Shown: positions 1 through 13,887, counted from the first letter of the stretch. The stretch: DNA of 64,000 bases from Solea solea (GCF_958295425.1 NC_081138.1:1198501-1262500), one strand, 5' to 3'. Numbers and translations are program-made. Notes: a model not told the origin generated them from the letters alone.

Positions 1-2023
1 GAATGGAAATTCATCATACATTTGGAATTGATGGAACTGTGTGTGTGTAAAGATACCCAATGTCCTGGATGCAGTTGATTGACTAGTAATAGGGATTGAA
101 TCATGACGCTTATATTTGTCATTATTTGCGCTGCAGTGTTTTTGTCTTGGCCAGGATTTGTTTGGTCGTATTGTTCACAGCTGGATTGCAGAATTTACAC
201 AATGTCTCTAATGGCTTCTGCTCTCATGGTGTCTAAAATAATGGCAAGGCTACTTTAAAAGGGAACTGGCTGTTATTTCTAGGAAACCCAATATGCACTA
301 TCCCATTTCAAAAGCACATAGATTTCCAAGTATGTATTAGAATGGGGAAATTACCTCTGGGTTTGAGGGTCCTTGCTTTGGGTCCAGACCACTCACACTC
401 AGAGTGAAAGCTGCCTGTACATATCACTTGGTATGATGACTGAAGTGGTCGACTAAGCCTGGTGTCAAAGGCAGAATCAAGCCCAAAGATTAGCCGTGTT
501 ATATAAGTAAGGTGTGCTTAGTATCACTTTACATCTTTTTTCACATCAAGATTTTTTTTTTTTGAAAATGCATCCCAGACATTGGCAGAGCAGCATGTTA
601 ATCTGCACACTGGATTTGGAAAACATTCAATGCTGTGGTTAGCTGTACGCTTAATTGAAAATGAATCTTTCTCTCATTAATCTACACTTAATTAACAATT
701 ACAAAATATAATTGGACCACAAAGTAAAGTCGTATATTTATTCCATATTCAGTGCCGCCTCCACAGCAGACTCTCTTGTGCACAGCTCTTGTGAAGACTA
801 CAGTTCTTTTTCCTGCATGAAAACGAGTGTTTTTTACATACATAGTGTAGTACTCGGTCATTCTTAAACGGAGGAAGTTTGAAACAATCAGGACTCTTTT
901 TAGAACTGGCTTTCTGATCACACTGAGGAATGATGAAGAGGTGACCAAGAACCAGCTTCTCTTTCAGAAGACAGACACATGCCTTTTAAAAGCATGTCTT
1001 TATTGAGTGGATTTATCTCGGGTGGATTCCAGTCAAGGTGGGAAACACCTGACTGAAATTTAGTGTCAAAGCAGAGTACAACAATATAACAATTTGGTAT
1101 TATACTTCCTTCTTTTTTAGTAATGCATACAATATGCTGCCCATCAAACAATCTGCATTTTAAAGACATATTAGCCAAGATTCATTACTTAGAAGTTCTC
1201 TTTGTTGTGGCCCTTCTCTCTGTCTCCCTCTAGAGATACGTGAGCAGGCTGCATTGGTCGTGATCCAGAGGTTGAAGGCTGAGAGTGGGATGACTGAGGG
1301 GAAAATGAGCAGCCCATACAGCGGCTAAATGATCAATGGCATTGATCAGCCAGTCAGTCCCGAGTCTATATTCTTCTCTGTTTACACTCTCCCGTTGCCA
1401 CTGTGTTAAACTGAGCGTGCTCTAAGCAGCCACCTTAGGGACCCTCTAAAAGCCGACCTCACACCCGCCATTGATTGACATGTCGATTATCGTGGAAGCT
1501 GTTGACAGCGCAGTTGTTAGCCATCTTAAACATTAATGATGATGGGAAGTCATTTCTTCTAGTTACACTCCTGACTAAGAATAAAGGATATTCACTTTGA
1601 AGCACGATAATACTTTAAATGAAACGCACAGAAACAGTCAATGATTCTCGATGCTTTACCATGTTGACAGATCTGTGATCACTGGGAAACTCTTCACCTT
1701 TTCTTCTTGTCTGGACTTGGTTTCTTCGGTCATCAACACCATTGAACCACAACTGAAATATTGGAAACATAAATATTACGAAGGCTGACTGGTACCTCAG
1801 GGATTTATATAGTTAGTAGTTTGGGTGAAAAGTATATACAGTAGCTATGAATTATGGATTACACATCCTGAATTTTGGCACTGTTTTAGAGACAAGTTGA
1901 CAAATTATTTGTAAACATTTTGTGTATTTATAATATTCATATTCAACTGACATCTTTGTTTTTGTGTTTATGCAGCAAATATTATTGTTGGCATTATATT
2001 TAGAGTTTCTGGTAATAAACACA
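1..2023. other. Non-coding spacer, no recognised feature
   Basis: AT-rich single-copy-looking DNA. The longest open frames are 86 codons on the minus strand (688-948 and 918-1178) and resemble no protein I know. No splice-site pair, transposon end or RNA gene was seen. Confidence 0.6.
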
Positions 2024-2039
2024 GTGTGTGTGTGTGCGC

Positions 2040-2081
<42 letters not shown>

Positions 2082-2084
2082 GTG
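2024..2084. repeat. (TG)n microsatellite, imperfect
   Basis: About 61 bp of TG dinucleotides broken by two GC-containing units (TGCGCT near 2035 and TGCG near 2075). It generates a spurious Cys-Val open frame. Confidence 0.97.
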
Positions 2085-4791
2085 AAGACAGTGTGCAGAC
2101 TCACACATGCCCACAGCTCCCTGCATCAGCCACAAACATGTTTCTTCTTTTATGCGTCATTTACTGCCTGTAAACAGTTTGTGTAAAGCAGTTTATTGAT
2201 AGTCTCTACTTGTAAGTTCCTTGCGGTCTCCTAAATATGCGCTCAACCTATACAAACTCTTCACTTTAATAGACGCACAGTAATGGGCTGACACTGGCCT
2301 GGCTGCAGGGGCCAATGCCTCTGGACGTGTTTGTATCCGAGTCATGTCAAAGATCTCTTCACAAAAGTGCAGTTTCAACCAAACATAAGGTCTCTGTCTG
2401 TAGTTTGTCACCACTTTTCACAGTGAGTGTCTTGTGAGTGTTGTCACATTGAAATATCTTTTATCTTTTGCTTCTTCCACGCCACCTCGAAACATGTTGA
2501 GGCTGATATGATAATGACGTGGACCTGTCCAGGGTATTAGAGCTAAGCTGGCTGATTAGGCTGCAGATCGATTAGTCTATCACTCAGCACTGGCCTTGGT
2601 TTGGGCATCTTGGAGAGAGGGAGGGAGGGATTGGGGGTCGGGGAGGATTAAAAGTCATTCTAAGGAAATAACTTAAGGTGATTCAGAAAAAAAGACTTTT
2701 ACAGCAGGTACAAAAAGAATACTATATCTGATCACAACTGTACGTTACAGGCACATGTGCTCATCATCCGAAATAGAGATCCACATGTCTCCATAATGTG
2801 ACTAAGATCAGAATACTAAATAAGTCTCAATCTGACTATTGCAAGTTTGCACCCTGTAAACACTGTCAAGAAGTCTATCACTATGCACCTTCAAGAGCTT
2901 CTGGAACAGAAAGTATTCCCCAGAAGAAACTGCTCCAGAACAATATGACTGGATAAGATCACCATTCACAGTAACTACAGCGAATCATCTCACGTCGGAT
3001 CTGGAGGACGCGCTGATTGAACTCTGAGCAGATCGAACCTTAAAGAAGGCGGTTCCACTCAGACGCTGGCTGAGTTCTGAGTTTCGAGAGGGAAAACCAA
3101 CAGCTATCCAAGGCCGCTATGGATATTTGTATGTTTTAACTATCTCGGGGGACAGTGTGGGTCACAGGTCTGTAGCACTGTTATTTTCTGGGCCAAGTTT
3201 GGCCAGATCAGCATTGAAGTTTATGAAAAATGCCTGAACCTGATTAACAAAGTGTTAAAATATCTGTATCTATGGGAAGTTCATCACATGTGAAGAATTT
3301 GACACACTTGTTGACAATGACATGGTATGTTATGTCCATTTGTTGCACTCTGCAGTCTTAACATTAGACGGCACCAATTCTCTTTTTAATAGCGTCACTA
3401 TTAGAGTAGTGTCAATAGTAACAAGGACCCCAGTGCAGAGATATTTGACATTCCAAAATTGATCATTCAAAATTAAGGACTGTGAATAATTGATAAGGAA
3501 ATGCAAAGTACAAAATACAACATTAAGACTTTAAGGCTAAAAGGTTCAGTGGTTTGGCAGAAGGTGTCAAGTGGCTGTGGCTGTGGTGTGAGGTTGGTAG
3601 ATGTGTAACACTAGTGGCTGGACGGAGCCGTGTCTTTCTGTGCTTCATTCTCAACCATCTGTAATGGAATTCAAAACTTCTTTTAAACTTGGAAGTTATT
3701 CTCCGTGGCTTTCAAAAACACACTAATCAGCAACAACATTAAAAATGGTTAGCAGTTTTATTGTCGTAACTGATGAGCATTTCCACACACTGTCTAGAAA
3801 TCCCTCACAAAGCTCCACTTTGTTCCAATTAGCTGCTAAATCTATCTATGCGGCGATTTAATGCAGGGATTGAGTGAGGGGCAAAGGCTTGATCCACACT
3901 CCCCTGTTTACTGAAATAATTGATATTATCAGATTGTTGGTGATTAATGGGCTTACTAAAGTAGACCAGGGCTCAGCAGCTTTGCCTGAATGCAAAGCTC
4001 AAGAATCATATTATCCATTTCCCCAACTAATTACTGTGTTCAGTTAGGCTTGGTGTGAGTCGAGACAAGAGAGAGATGGGAAAACACAGCAAGTGCTAAT
4101 CTTCTGGTTAAGTAAAATATCACTTTACGTTGTGCGTTTACATCTCAAGTGTAGAGTATAATGGTAATTCCTGTGAAAGTCACAGCACCAGGGCTTTTTA
4201 ATGGCCAAATATACGGCTCAAGAACAGTAGTTAATGAATGAATGAAGGTAGATTGACTGTAAGTGGAAAAAAAAGAGAGAAATAGACTTCATGCAACAAG
4301 CCTTTGATCAAATGAACTGAGGTTGTTTTTACGATGACACTTGTACGACTGTCTACAACATTAGTGAATAAATAATGATGGTAGTTGATTATTTATACCA
4401 TTAGTCAAGAAGACTGCACTTTTGTAAAGTCATGTCATTGTACACGGAATGTTTTATATGTTTTTCAAGTCATTGACTTTTCTCACAATTACCTGCACAA
4501 CTGAAATGGAACTGGCAGAGTAAGATGTAAACACTTCTGTGATGAGTCAAAGTCCGCTCGGGTAATGTTGAAGTCAACAACCTCCTCTTTCTGTCAGCAG
4601 TTATTTTAATAACATAATACATGTCATTCTGTAACCATTTTTGTTTCTCAGATTGTGTGGAAATGTGAAATTTCAAAGAAACAGGCACTTTATGCCGAAA
4701 AGGTTTTTACATAAAAAGAAAAAAAAAAGTAAATCCTCTCACAAATAGTTTTAAAGCCTGTATTCTGTAGGGCTTAAAACTTTAAAAGCAC

Positions 4792-4794
<3 letters not shown>
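2085..4794. other. Non-coding spacer
   Basis: No convincing gene or repeat family is visible. A G-rich patch with GGGAGGGAGGGA lies near 2618-2630. Open frames are at most 73 codons. Confidence 0.6.

Positions 4795-4822
<28 letters not shown>
4795..4822. repeat. (AC)14 microsatellite
   Basis: An uninterrupted 28-bp AC tract, read directly from the sequence. Confidence 0.97.
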
Positions 4823-5945
4823 CAGCATGCTTCAGCTCATGAATTCATCTGTGTGTGGAAACAAAGAAGTCAAACAAAATAGAATTTAAACCTTCTTAGT
4901 TTTTCAGAGTCTCTGTATTTACTCTTAAGAAAGTTCACATGAATAATTTGTTCAATATCCTAATAATGATAATAATAATATAATCATAGACTTAAAACTT
5001 TCCCCAGTCTTTGAATATGCTGTACAATATTTAGAAGAACTTGCTTCTTAATGACACGTGATACACATTTGAGAAAATGGATGAAAACTGTGTGTAAATT
5101 GCATAAGAAGCGTTTTAGAAGTCTGACATTCAGACAGAACCAGCTGAGAACTATTAACATACAAACAAAATACACCTTTTACCTTTTAGTTTTTCTATAT
5201 GACCCTCTGCAAAAGTCTCAGTCCATCATTAGATTTGTTGTTTTAGAAATGAATGTTTCTCAATCACTTTATTTGAACACCTCCAGAAATTATGGGTATA
5301 AAGTTTTAGAAGAACTATTTTCGTTTAGAAAAAAAGTGTCAAGTATCAATAGCACAAACCTGTGTTTGTCCTATTTCATGTTAGCAAATACCTGCTGTGA
5401 AAAAGGTCTCTAATGCCAGGCTTGAGTTAAACTGACTTTAACTGACTTAAGACTGGCTTTCAGTTACATTATTTCAGTGATCACAGAACCAGAGTGAGCT
5501 GGTGGTGCCACAGTACTGTATATACATGTGTTAGAGATTCTTTTCTGAATCGTGTAGTGTTTTTGCATTTAAACATTCAGGTTAGTGTTTGATGTTGCTC
5601 CTGGCTGTTCTTTTTTGTCAGAACTTATAATATTTTCTAAGCTTTATTCCAAGTTCGAGAGGACGGAGACTGATTTGGCTAAATAATTTATCTGAAGTCT
5701 GTGAAATAGCAGATGTTTTTTCTTTTTACTGTATTTTAGAATACCACAGATACCACTCTGTCTGTATCATACCTGCATTGGAATAGAACTGATCCAGCTC
5801 CTGCTTGCCTGTCTGCCGTGACTTGTAATGCTGATAGCTCTTGATCGAACCCCCTCCATCCTGCACTGCAACTGTGGTTCTGCTTTATTTCTGTCTTCTC
5901 TTGGTTCCTCTCCCTCTTTTTCTCTCTCTTTGTGTCTTTCTGTAG
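4823..5945. other. Non-coding spacer ending in a pyrimidine-rich tract
   Basis: Contains a 120-codon plus-strand open frame (5051-5413) with no recognisable domain, which I treat as chance. From about 5870 to 5943 the sequence is strongly pyrimidine-rich, resembling a splice-acceptor tract for the candidate microexon at 5946. Confidence 0.5.
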
Positions 5946-5974
5946 ACCGTGAGCTGATATTATCCTTTGAAAAG
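5946..5974 (+). other. Candidate 29-nt microexon (speculative)
   Basis: A long polypyrimidine tract (about 5870-5943) ends in TTTCTGTAG, an excellent acceptor. After 29 nt there is AAAAG followed by GTAATG, a usable donor. Two of the three frames hit a stop; the open one reads RELILSFEK after two leading bases. 29 nt is not a multiple of three, so inclusion would shift a coding frame. The protein is not recognised and no partner exon is identified. It could equally be a CT-rich simple-sequence region that happens to end in TAG. Transcript data would be needed. Confidence 0.15.
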
Positions 5975-6210
5975 GTAATGATCCCACTGTGTTGAGATTA
6001 TGTATGTGTGCAGCACAGTGTAATGGTCTGGCTTTTTATTGCCTGCCGCATACTAATCCCACAACTGAAGGAATGAGATGACACCTGCAGGGAGCTGTGT
6101 GTGAGCTGCAGCCTCACATGAAAGAATGGCCATTAAAAATGATCAAAGAAATTACTGCACTCGGTTGCACAACACTGCTCTCACGCCTGGCTAGGTGTAC
6201 ATCGCTCTGC

Positions 6211-6212
<2 letters not shown>

Positions 6213-6250
<38 letters not shown>

Positions 6251-6272
6251 CACACACACACACACACACACA
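6213..6272. repeat. (CA)n microsatellite, one interruption
   Basis: Two CA blocks separated by CAGACAAA at 6241-6248. It produces spurious Thr-His and Cys-Val open frames on the two strands. Confidence 0.97.
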
Positions 6273-7893
6273 GAGGCGTGCACTAATTAGTATCTCCCTG
6301 TGATGGATATTTTCCAAGTGAGCCTCTGTGGAAATGTCCTGCGCATACTTGCCTTAGGCTCTCTGCAGATACTGATGCACCCACGCTTACTGATAGGAAA
6401 TGGAGGACAAGCCTGAGATCAGAATGATACTCTGTTCTTCATACCACTGCCACAAATTATTCATGGACGTATTACCATAAGTGTTTTCAACTGAATTTTT
6501 ATCAGACCCTTTCTTCAGGGGTCTTTTGTTATATTAAGGAGTTATTTGGAATTGTATCCATTAGATTAACATGTTTGCTATGTTAATGACAAGATTTGGA
6601 GTTTGTTCTTTGGAACTGCAGCCACTGCAGAGAGATTTTACAATCCCTGTGTGCTCGAAACTACACTTTTATAATTGGCACTATGGTGAGCATATGCAGC
6701 GCAATTATGGCTGAGTCACTTTCCACCTCGCAGGATTTCTCACTGCAGTGTAACAGGTACAAAATCGTACAATCCCTTTTTCACAGCTGTTCATTTGCTC
6801 CCTGTTCCTGCTTGTTTGTTCTTCTCGTGACTGTACGTCTGTCTGCCGTCGCCCTCTCCTCCTGGCAGGTGATACAGTGTGATTCAGACAGATGTTCTTA
6901 TGACGAGTCCTGCGTGCTGCTTGTAGACAACACGTTTGTTGTCAGTCCATTATTGCTCAAAACCTGTTCACTCTGAGCAGAGACACATTGATAAATTCAA
7001 GATATTCCCTTAGAGCCTGGATTAAAGCCTCTTTAGCCCCTTGTTAACTGCTTGGTGTGAAATAATTAGCACCACTTACAAGATGAGTCTCACTTTTATG
7101 ACCAAGGAAGTAGAGACATTAAGAAATCCTCTAAAACATGTCACAAGAAGCAAATTCTTAATGTAATTGTGAGTTAATATTACACTGTCCTTGTTCCTTA
7201 GTTGAACATGGGCTTTCCAATGTATAGAGAATGTGGTTATTACAGTTTACAAAGGTCTTGTGAGAAAAGAGATCCTCTTTTCAGTACTCCTTCTTCCTTC
7301 CCTTAACCCCTCCCTTTAGCTCCCTCAGCGGTCCATTTTAGAAGCACGCTGCATGGTTTGGTGGGAAATTGCGCTGGTTTTTCATGTTTCGGAGGGTGCA
7401 GAATCCTCCTCCATTAGGTAGTGTCATCTTGTGATGTATGATGTATGCACAGAAAAGCAATCTGATGTTTATTCATGACTTTCGAGGCAGTGCCTCAGCT
7501 ATGCCTCTCTGATTTCCTTTTAAGGAACACAACTACGTAAGATTGAGACTTCAATTTAAAGGCACATGGACCATCCTGCAGCACTTCAACTATGTTTTGG
7601 TCCTCCTCTCTCTCCCTCTCTCCCCTCTCATCTCTCACCCACAGCTGTTTTTTTAATCTCTTTTAAATTCTCCCTCGATATTTTTTTTTCTGTCAGATTT
7701 AATTTATTTGACCCTCAGAAAAAGATCACATGCAGTTATTTCCTTCTGATTTTGCCTGGTTGTCTCCCCATCTTGCCTCTGTGCTTAACTAAGGACTTTG
7801 ATGAAGCGATGAATTTATATAATTTTTATAGTAGGCCGGCACATTAATGAGACACCACCACTGTGAAACTAAAAGGCCCTCTGGTCACACATA
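6273..7893. other. Non-coding spacer
   Basis: Contains a 126-codon open frame (6596-6976), Cys-rich toward its end, preceded at about 6845-6869 by a pyrimidine tract ending in TGGCAG that could act as an acceptor. No matching donor follows before the stop. I do not recognise the product and do not call it a gene. Confidence 0.5.

Positions 7894-7917
<24 letters not shown>
7894..7917. repeat. (TC)12 microsatellite
   Basis: A 24-bp pure TC tract followed by ATATATAC. Confidence 0.95.
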
Positions 7918-7924
<7 letters not shown>

Positions 7925-8077
7925 CATAAAAATATTGTATAAATGAAACCACTATAACCACACTTGTTCCTACCTGTGTCCACCACATTAGTTAATTAGC
8001 GTTGTTTAGTATGTGGAGAGTCTGGTGCATCATTATCAGTTGTCACAACTGCATTGTTGCAACTTTGACTCCTGATC

Positions 8078-8255
<178 letters not shown>

Positions 8256-8483
8256 AAGTAACCATAATTCAAAAGCATGTCCCTATTTGTCTTTTAAATT
8301 GTCTCTTAATGGTAATAAAGCCACACTGTCCATCATACTGGCATTGGTCTCTGACTCCTCCTATTCTCAATGACCAACCTTCCAAAAGCACATGCATCAT
8401 AATGTATAAGGAAGCCTTTAGCATGTGTGGGTGTGTTTACATGTCATCAAGCTGCTAACTGCATTTTTTTGGTGAATGTAAAC

Positions 8484-8733
8484 TAGAGATGCACCGAAAA
8501 TTCAACCACCCAAACATTTTGGCTGAAAAAAGCCAAAAAAGCTAAATATTTGTATTCTTTGAAGCATGAATATGAATCTATATACTTGCAAAGCCTTGAC
8601 TTTAGTGAGGTAAGTACACATAGCATCAGCCATAACAACAAAATTCGATTAAAGAAACGATGGCACAGAATTGGCATAACTTCTTTTGGGGTTTCGGTTT
8701 TCGGCCAACAATTTTAATTTCGGTGCATCCCTA
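8484..8733. mobile_element. MITE-like hAT-type element with TAGRGATGCACCGAA termini
   Basis: The left end reads TAGAGATGCACCGAAAATTC. The right end, reverse-complemented, reads TAGGGATGCACCGAAATTAA, giving a terminal inverted repeat of about 17 bp with two mismatches. The 250-bp body has no transposase. Flanks ATGTAAAC and ATGTGTAT share five of eight bases (ATGT plus one later), compatible with a decayed 8-bp target duplication. Short elements with this TIR are common in fish genomes. An internal open frame is incidental. Confidence 0.8.
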
Positions 8734-8741
8734 ATGTGTAT

Positions 8742-10426
8742 ACCTTGATTTTATGAATGGACACAAGAAGTGGATGCAATAGGAAAACCAGTATTTCTGT
8801 TTATTTCCTTTGCTTGTTTGTCTTTACCATGAGCGCCGGGCAGGTCCCTCCTCCATCATCCCATGTGAATAGCTAAACTGCAGCATGATCCTGTAATATT
8901 TAGGGGATGTGTTGGAGCATGAGCGAGGCAAATGACTGCATTTTCTATTTAACATTTGTAATGCGGTGCTAATAACCATATGCCCTTGCCTTGAGTGGGG
9001 CACATTCTAACCTTATATGATAAATAATGCAAATGTAGCAACCTCTGCAAATGCCAGAGAAAATGAGGTAGAAGAGAAGGACGCAGCAAGCGAGGGAAGC
9101 AATAGAGAAGGAAGAATGAGGGAGCAGGAGCTACCATAACTAACTGATTGTTGTGCTGTCAAAGTGATTTGCATGAAAAAGGCCGGCCTAATTGCAACAC
9201 TTAGCTGCAACATACTGATAATACAGAGGAGGATTACAAAAGGACACGGAGGAGCTTTTATTAAGAAGGATTTCCTCAATGTCTTTGAGAGACACACCAG
9301 CACCTTCTGTTTCGGTGGGATCCATTCAAAGCAGCGTGTGCCTCACTTTGTCCTGTCTAACATGACATATCCATCATGCAGATACACGCTGCTGTCTCAG
9401 CATTCATTACCATATAAATCACTTCTGGTGTTTCATACAAACATTTGAACCTAATAAGTTTGGAGCAAAAAATAAAATTAAGTGAGTAGTAATTTTCCCT
9501 TCAAAAGAGGCAGGGTCCTCAGAGAGATGCTACACAGTCTTCTTTCAACAATGAAATGAATTTACAAATAGATGCTGGCTTTTGTCACAAAGGTGAATTA
9601 AGGGATGAAATAAAGACAAGACCAGTTGCTACTTTTCTTAGGTTTTATTGAAGATCTTCATAGACGGTGCACTAAAACTGGTCAAATGGTTAAAAGAGAT
9701 GAAATGTTAAATCGGAACAAAATCTGACTAATATTTTCTCAGGAGTCCAGAGCGAGCGAGTATTAACAGTTGCACGCTTTGAAAGGGTAAAGGTGTGGAA
9801 ATGCACAAAGTTTTGCACAAGGCTTCCTGATGCTGAAGGCAGTAATTCCTTGTCTTTTCTTTATTTCCTTTCTTTAATAATAAATGATGGATGCTTCAAA
9901 TTACGAAACGGTGCCGGGAAAATCCAATTTAGTCTTTGCCCATGTAGGGAGGGTATAAAGAGGAGTTCTGTATCTAAAGCATTTGTTTTTTCTTTAATAT
10001 GTGCAGTGGGGCCTATTGAATGATGTAATGTGCCATGTAATAATGGGCCTTGTGTGGTTTTAACGAAACCTTTAATTCATACCCATGTTGGGCTTTCTTT
10101 GCCACGCCATTGATTTAGAACATAAAAATAATGAATTTTGACTAGTATTTTTTCTGTTTAGATTATTATGGTTTGTCTAGTTGTGGTTAAAGAGAGGACA
10201 TTTGAACTAGGGCCCATCCTATTACTGTAGTTCTCATCACTTTGAGGAGTAACAGTTATATTTGGTTAGACATGATTTCACTGGTGCTTCAAATGAATGT
10301 AACTGTAAATGAAAACAACGACAACACTTGGGATGCAACAGTATTACAGTCTTGCAATACTGCCACATTACAGAAGCAAGTAATGGTATTATAATATAGC
10401 ACCGATATAGCTTGTGTAGTTAACAC
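8742..10426. other. Non-coding spacer
   Basis: Open frames up to 96 codons overlap on both strands around 9013-9448 without recognisable content. The last 100 bp (about 10322-10420, starting GGGATGCAACAGTATTACAG) looks like part of another dispersed repeat, into which the 10427 element may have inserted. Confidence 0.5.
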
Positions 10427-10755
10427 TTGCGCTGCAACTACGATTATTTTCATTATTGATAAATCTGTTGATTATTTTCATGATTAATCCAGTAATGGTT
10501 TGGTCCATAAAATGTTTAAAAATGTTGATCAGTGTTTGTCAAACCTGGAAATGTTTTGTCCACAAACCAAAATGATTCACTTTGAATTATTTCTTTGTTT
10601 TATGGAGAAAAGAAATTTAGGATATATTCACATTTAAGAAGCTTAAACAATCAGAAATGTTGTTTTAATCATGAAAAAAAGCTTCAAACCGATTAAACGA
10701 TGATCAAAATAGTTGATTAGATTAATTTAGCAATCGAGTAATTGTTTCAGCTCTA
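10427..10755. mobile_element. hAT-type MITE, TAGAGCTG family, copy 1
   Basis: 329-bp element whose right end is CAGCTCTA and whose left end, TTGCGCTGCAACTA, is a decayed TAGAGCTGCAACTA. It is flanked by GTTAACAC (10419-10426) and GTTAACAA (10756-10763), an 8-bp target duplication with one mismatch, typical of hAT elements. The body is full of ATTATTTTCAT, GATTAAT and AATGTTTT blocks shared with copies at 30457 and 45047. No transposase is encoded, so it would depend on a relative elsewhere. Confidence 0.9.
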
Positions 10756-10763
10756 GTTAACAA

Positions 10764-13433
10764 TAGCACTCACCATATTTGCGAGACTAGACTATTTGCA
10801 AGTGGAGTGCAAAGGATCATGGGTATGCAAGTCATGATGGTCTCTGTAGATCTCAATCCCCCTGCTCTGCTCCACTGATGCTGAAACTAAACTACAACTA
10901 AGACTCTTTGTTTGATTTTGTCACATGTCCGTGATGGTATTGAGACACTTTACTTATCCAGATATAATGTTACATCCTTTTGTATTGATTCAAAAACAAA
11001 ACTAAACTAAATAAAAAGTATTTATAAATTAGTACCATGCACTGTAACCACATTGGTTGGAAGCAAGTGGCTTCTTCTACTTAATATACAGAATCTCGTG
11101 AACAACATTTGGCCTTCTTTAGTGTTTGACTTCATTAATTCCATAGTTTCAATGTTGACAGTAATCATCAGATTTTCGCAAAGAAAATATCACTTTTGAT
11201 GTTTTCCAAAGACGCAGCACCGTCTGTCAATCTAAACCCAGACAGTGAACAGTATTTAGCGAACACGGACGCCCTGCACCAGTAACTACAGTAAACTGAG
11301 GAGAGCAGTTTACAGTAACTGCACTTTTCCCAGGGACAGTGATTCTTCCCGTCTGTTGTTGTTCTGCTCGTAACACACATTCACTTCAGGTCTAAGATGC
11401 ATATGTTTACTCTTTCTTATCGCTCTTCCTTGTATTTGTCTTCTGGAGGTTTGTCCTGTTAATTTCTTTCATTCTCTCCTCACCACAACTTCAATTATAG
11501 TAGATAAAGGAACATATGTCTTCTTGGTGGTGTCCCAGTCTCCATCATTCTTGTAATGCTTCCCTCTCTACTTCCATTGGGAATGCGTGTCCATTTTTCA
11601 GCAAGTTCATATTTGAGTCGACCCTTAAAAGTGTCTCTTCCACACCACACGACAGACCATAAATCATTGGCCTGCTATGATTTCCACACTTTGTCATTGT
11701 GCTGAAATAATGTTTTTCCCGATAGCACATTTATTTCTAAGTACAGATATTCGTGCACATCTCTCTACAAACCCTAAGATTCATCCTCACAGTCATTTGA
11801 ACTGTTGATATTTTGTTCTCCTTAATGTATTTTTTTCATCCAAGTCTTTTATACATACACTACACTCTCTGCTCCGTTTAATCTTGCACATCTACACTGT
11901 GACTTGTGTGATAGGAGGCAGGCAGGAGCGCAGAGAACCACATATCCAAAGCACGTTGGCCTGGAGCAAGTCCAGCGTTTTAGTTCCTGCATAGACCGGC
12001 TTATATTTGTGTCCAAAGCTTTGAGAAACATCTGGAGAAGTTTGCATTTCATTTGTATGAACCTCTTCCTGAGTGGACACAAAAGAAGAATCTATAAGAG
12101 GTTCTGTAAACTAAAATGTGTAGAGGGCTGTTTTCTGCTTGTGTTGGGGCCATGGTGGAGGTCATTCTCCAGATTTGCACTGAAACGTCGTCTAATATCT
12201 GCAGCTTGTAGGGCAAAAACAAAAATGGGTCTTGAGGTCTTTATTACAAATCGTTTGTGTCCATCATTTCAAGCAAGGCTTTCATCTAAATTATTCATGT
12301 GCCCTATATTCTCCCTGTGGAACCTTTACTGTAAGACTGAGCAGGCGCTGAGGCTTCAGTCCCGTCTCTGACCAGGTCCGGTGACGTGTGTGACTTAGAT
12401 TTTAGTTTCATTCTTCATTTCAATTCACAACAAATAAAGACTGGTTTTGGCCATCTGTTATGTGGAGTATATTTGTGGAGTTAAAGGAGCATAATGATTT
12501 ATTTTTTCTGTGGCAGTTTTGATTTTGGATTCTATGTTGTAAAAACTTGAAAGATTGTATCTGCAGATAGTGTTTTGATTCATTTTTTAGCGAGATGATG
12601 TATTTATAAGTTAAATAACGCCCAGGGTATTTAAACAGCCTTGCACCACAGATCATTTGTTTAAGTTGACTCCTTCATTTGAACAGTTCTCATAACCTTG
12701 GCTAGGTTTTGCCAAAAAGTCTTGAAGAAATGTCTTTTTCAGTCTAATTAAGTCTGTCATTGCCCTTTAGCAGTAAAGTGTGGAGGCAGCAGATTTTTAC
12801 AGGCAGTGGAGGTCATGTTCATGTGCGCTCGCCTGGCGCTGTTCTTGAGTGCTTCTTGCATTTTCCTCATCACATCCACAGCTCAGCTCATTTTGAGTGG
12901 GTGGGACAGGAGAGATTCCAAGCAGACAGGTTGTCTCCTGACAGTACTGTAAATTGTGAGTAACATGTAATTTCTAGAGGCTCACAGTGTCGCAGGCTCA
13001 TAGTTTTTCTGCAGTACTTAAGTATTATTAGATCAGTGTGGCATACGGGACAGAGAACATCCAGTCATAGGTAGTACTATAGCAATCTATCTGACACGCT
13101 GAGCTGTGGGAGATCGTCTTGGCAGCCACAGTGCATCAGTATGATGCCATCAAGGTAGAGGAGGAGCAGGGGAGTAATGGAGGTGAGCAGGATATACAAA
13201 ATCCACATAAATACCATGAATAAAAAAATAAATAAAAATACAGACACATTAATGGGTTAGAAGTAAACTGGGGTTAAAGAGATAGTTAAGGTGCAGGGAG
13301 AGGCCACTAATGACGAGGTGATTATGACTTATTCTGACTTATTATGAAATATTTTTTTTATTATGTAAGCTTTACTATGTGTGCACATTCAAAAAAGCGG
13401 TTTTAGTCATAAAACTGCTTTTATCATTGCAAC
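10764..13433. other. Non-coding spacer
   Basis: A perfect 8-bp inverted repeat, GTAAACTG and CAGTTTAC, with a 7-nt loop lies near 11292-11316. Open frames include a 155-codon plus-strand frame at 11904-12371 without recognisable domains, taken as chance. No other supported feature. Confidence 0.5.
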
Positions 13434-13462
13434 CACACACACACTCACACACACACACACAC
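13434..13462. repeat. (CA)n microsatellite, one interruption
   Basis: A 29-bp CA tract broken by CTCA near 13444. Confidence 0.95.
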
Positions 13463-13513
13463 AGAGAGGTTGGTCAGGCAAACGTTAGTAGTTAAACTAT
13501 ATAATCAGAGATC

Positions 13514-13640
13514 AAAGACCTCAGCCAAGGCTGCTCACTTTCTCTATTCAGATCAGCACCAAAATCTCATCAAAGAGACAAAGAGATGTGCTGTTCATGG
13601 ACATAAACATAACCTCGTCGTGGAGGTACAATCGCAGGAT
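13514..13640 (-). repeat. Diverged dispersed repeat, copy A (minus strand)
   Basis: Reverse-complemented, it contains GAGAAAGTGAGCAGCCTTGG followed by CTGAGGT. The same block occurs at 16366-16394 as GAGAAAGTGAACGGCCTTGG plus CTGAGGT. The flanking TTTGGTG motif is also shared. It resembles a widespread repeat carrying a CCTTGGCGGAGGT core, but I cannot assign a class. Boundaries are approximate. Confidence 0.5.
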
Positions 13641-13887
13641 TCATTCTCTGTATGCGTTTGTTTTTCAAAGGGTTTAACCTGAGCCAGACCATAGCACAAT
13701 TAGACCAGTCATGTTGTGACAATGTGGGAAACTGAGTCGCCTTGGTGGATATCTGCACCCTTTGTTTGCTTCCTTTTTTTAGTCAAAAGTCAAGATATTG
13801 GAATGTGTAAAATGAAATATATATAATTGTCGCTCTAAAGCGGATTCATGTGATCTGAATGAATTTTGAAGCGGAAGTACTTCTTCC

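Noticed and set aside
11904..12371. 155-codon plus-strand open frame
   Set aside because: Basic and Cys-containing but matches no family I know, with shadow frames on the other strand.
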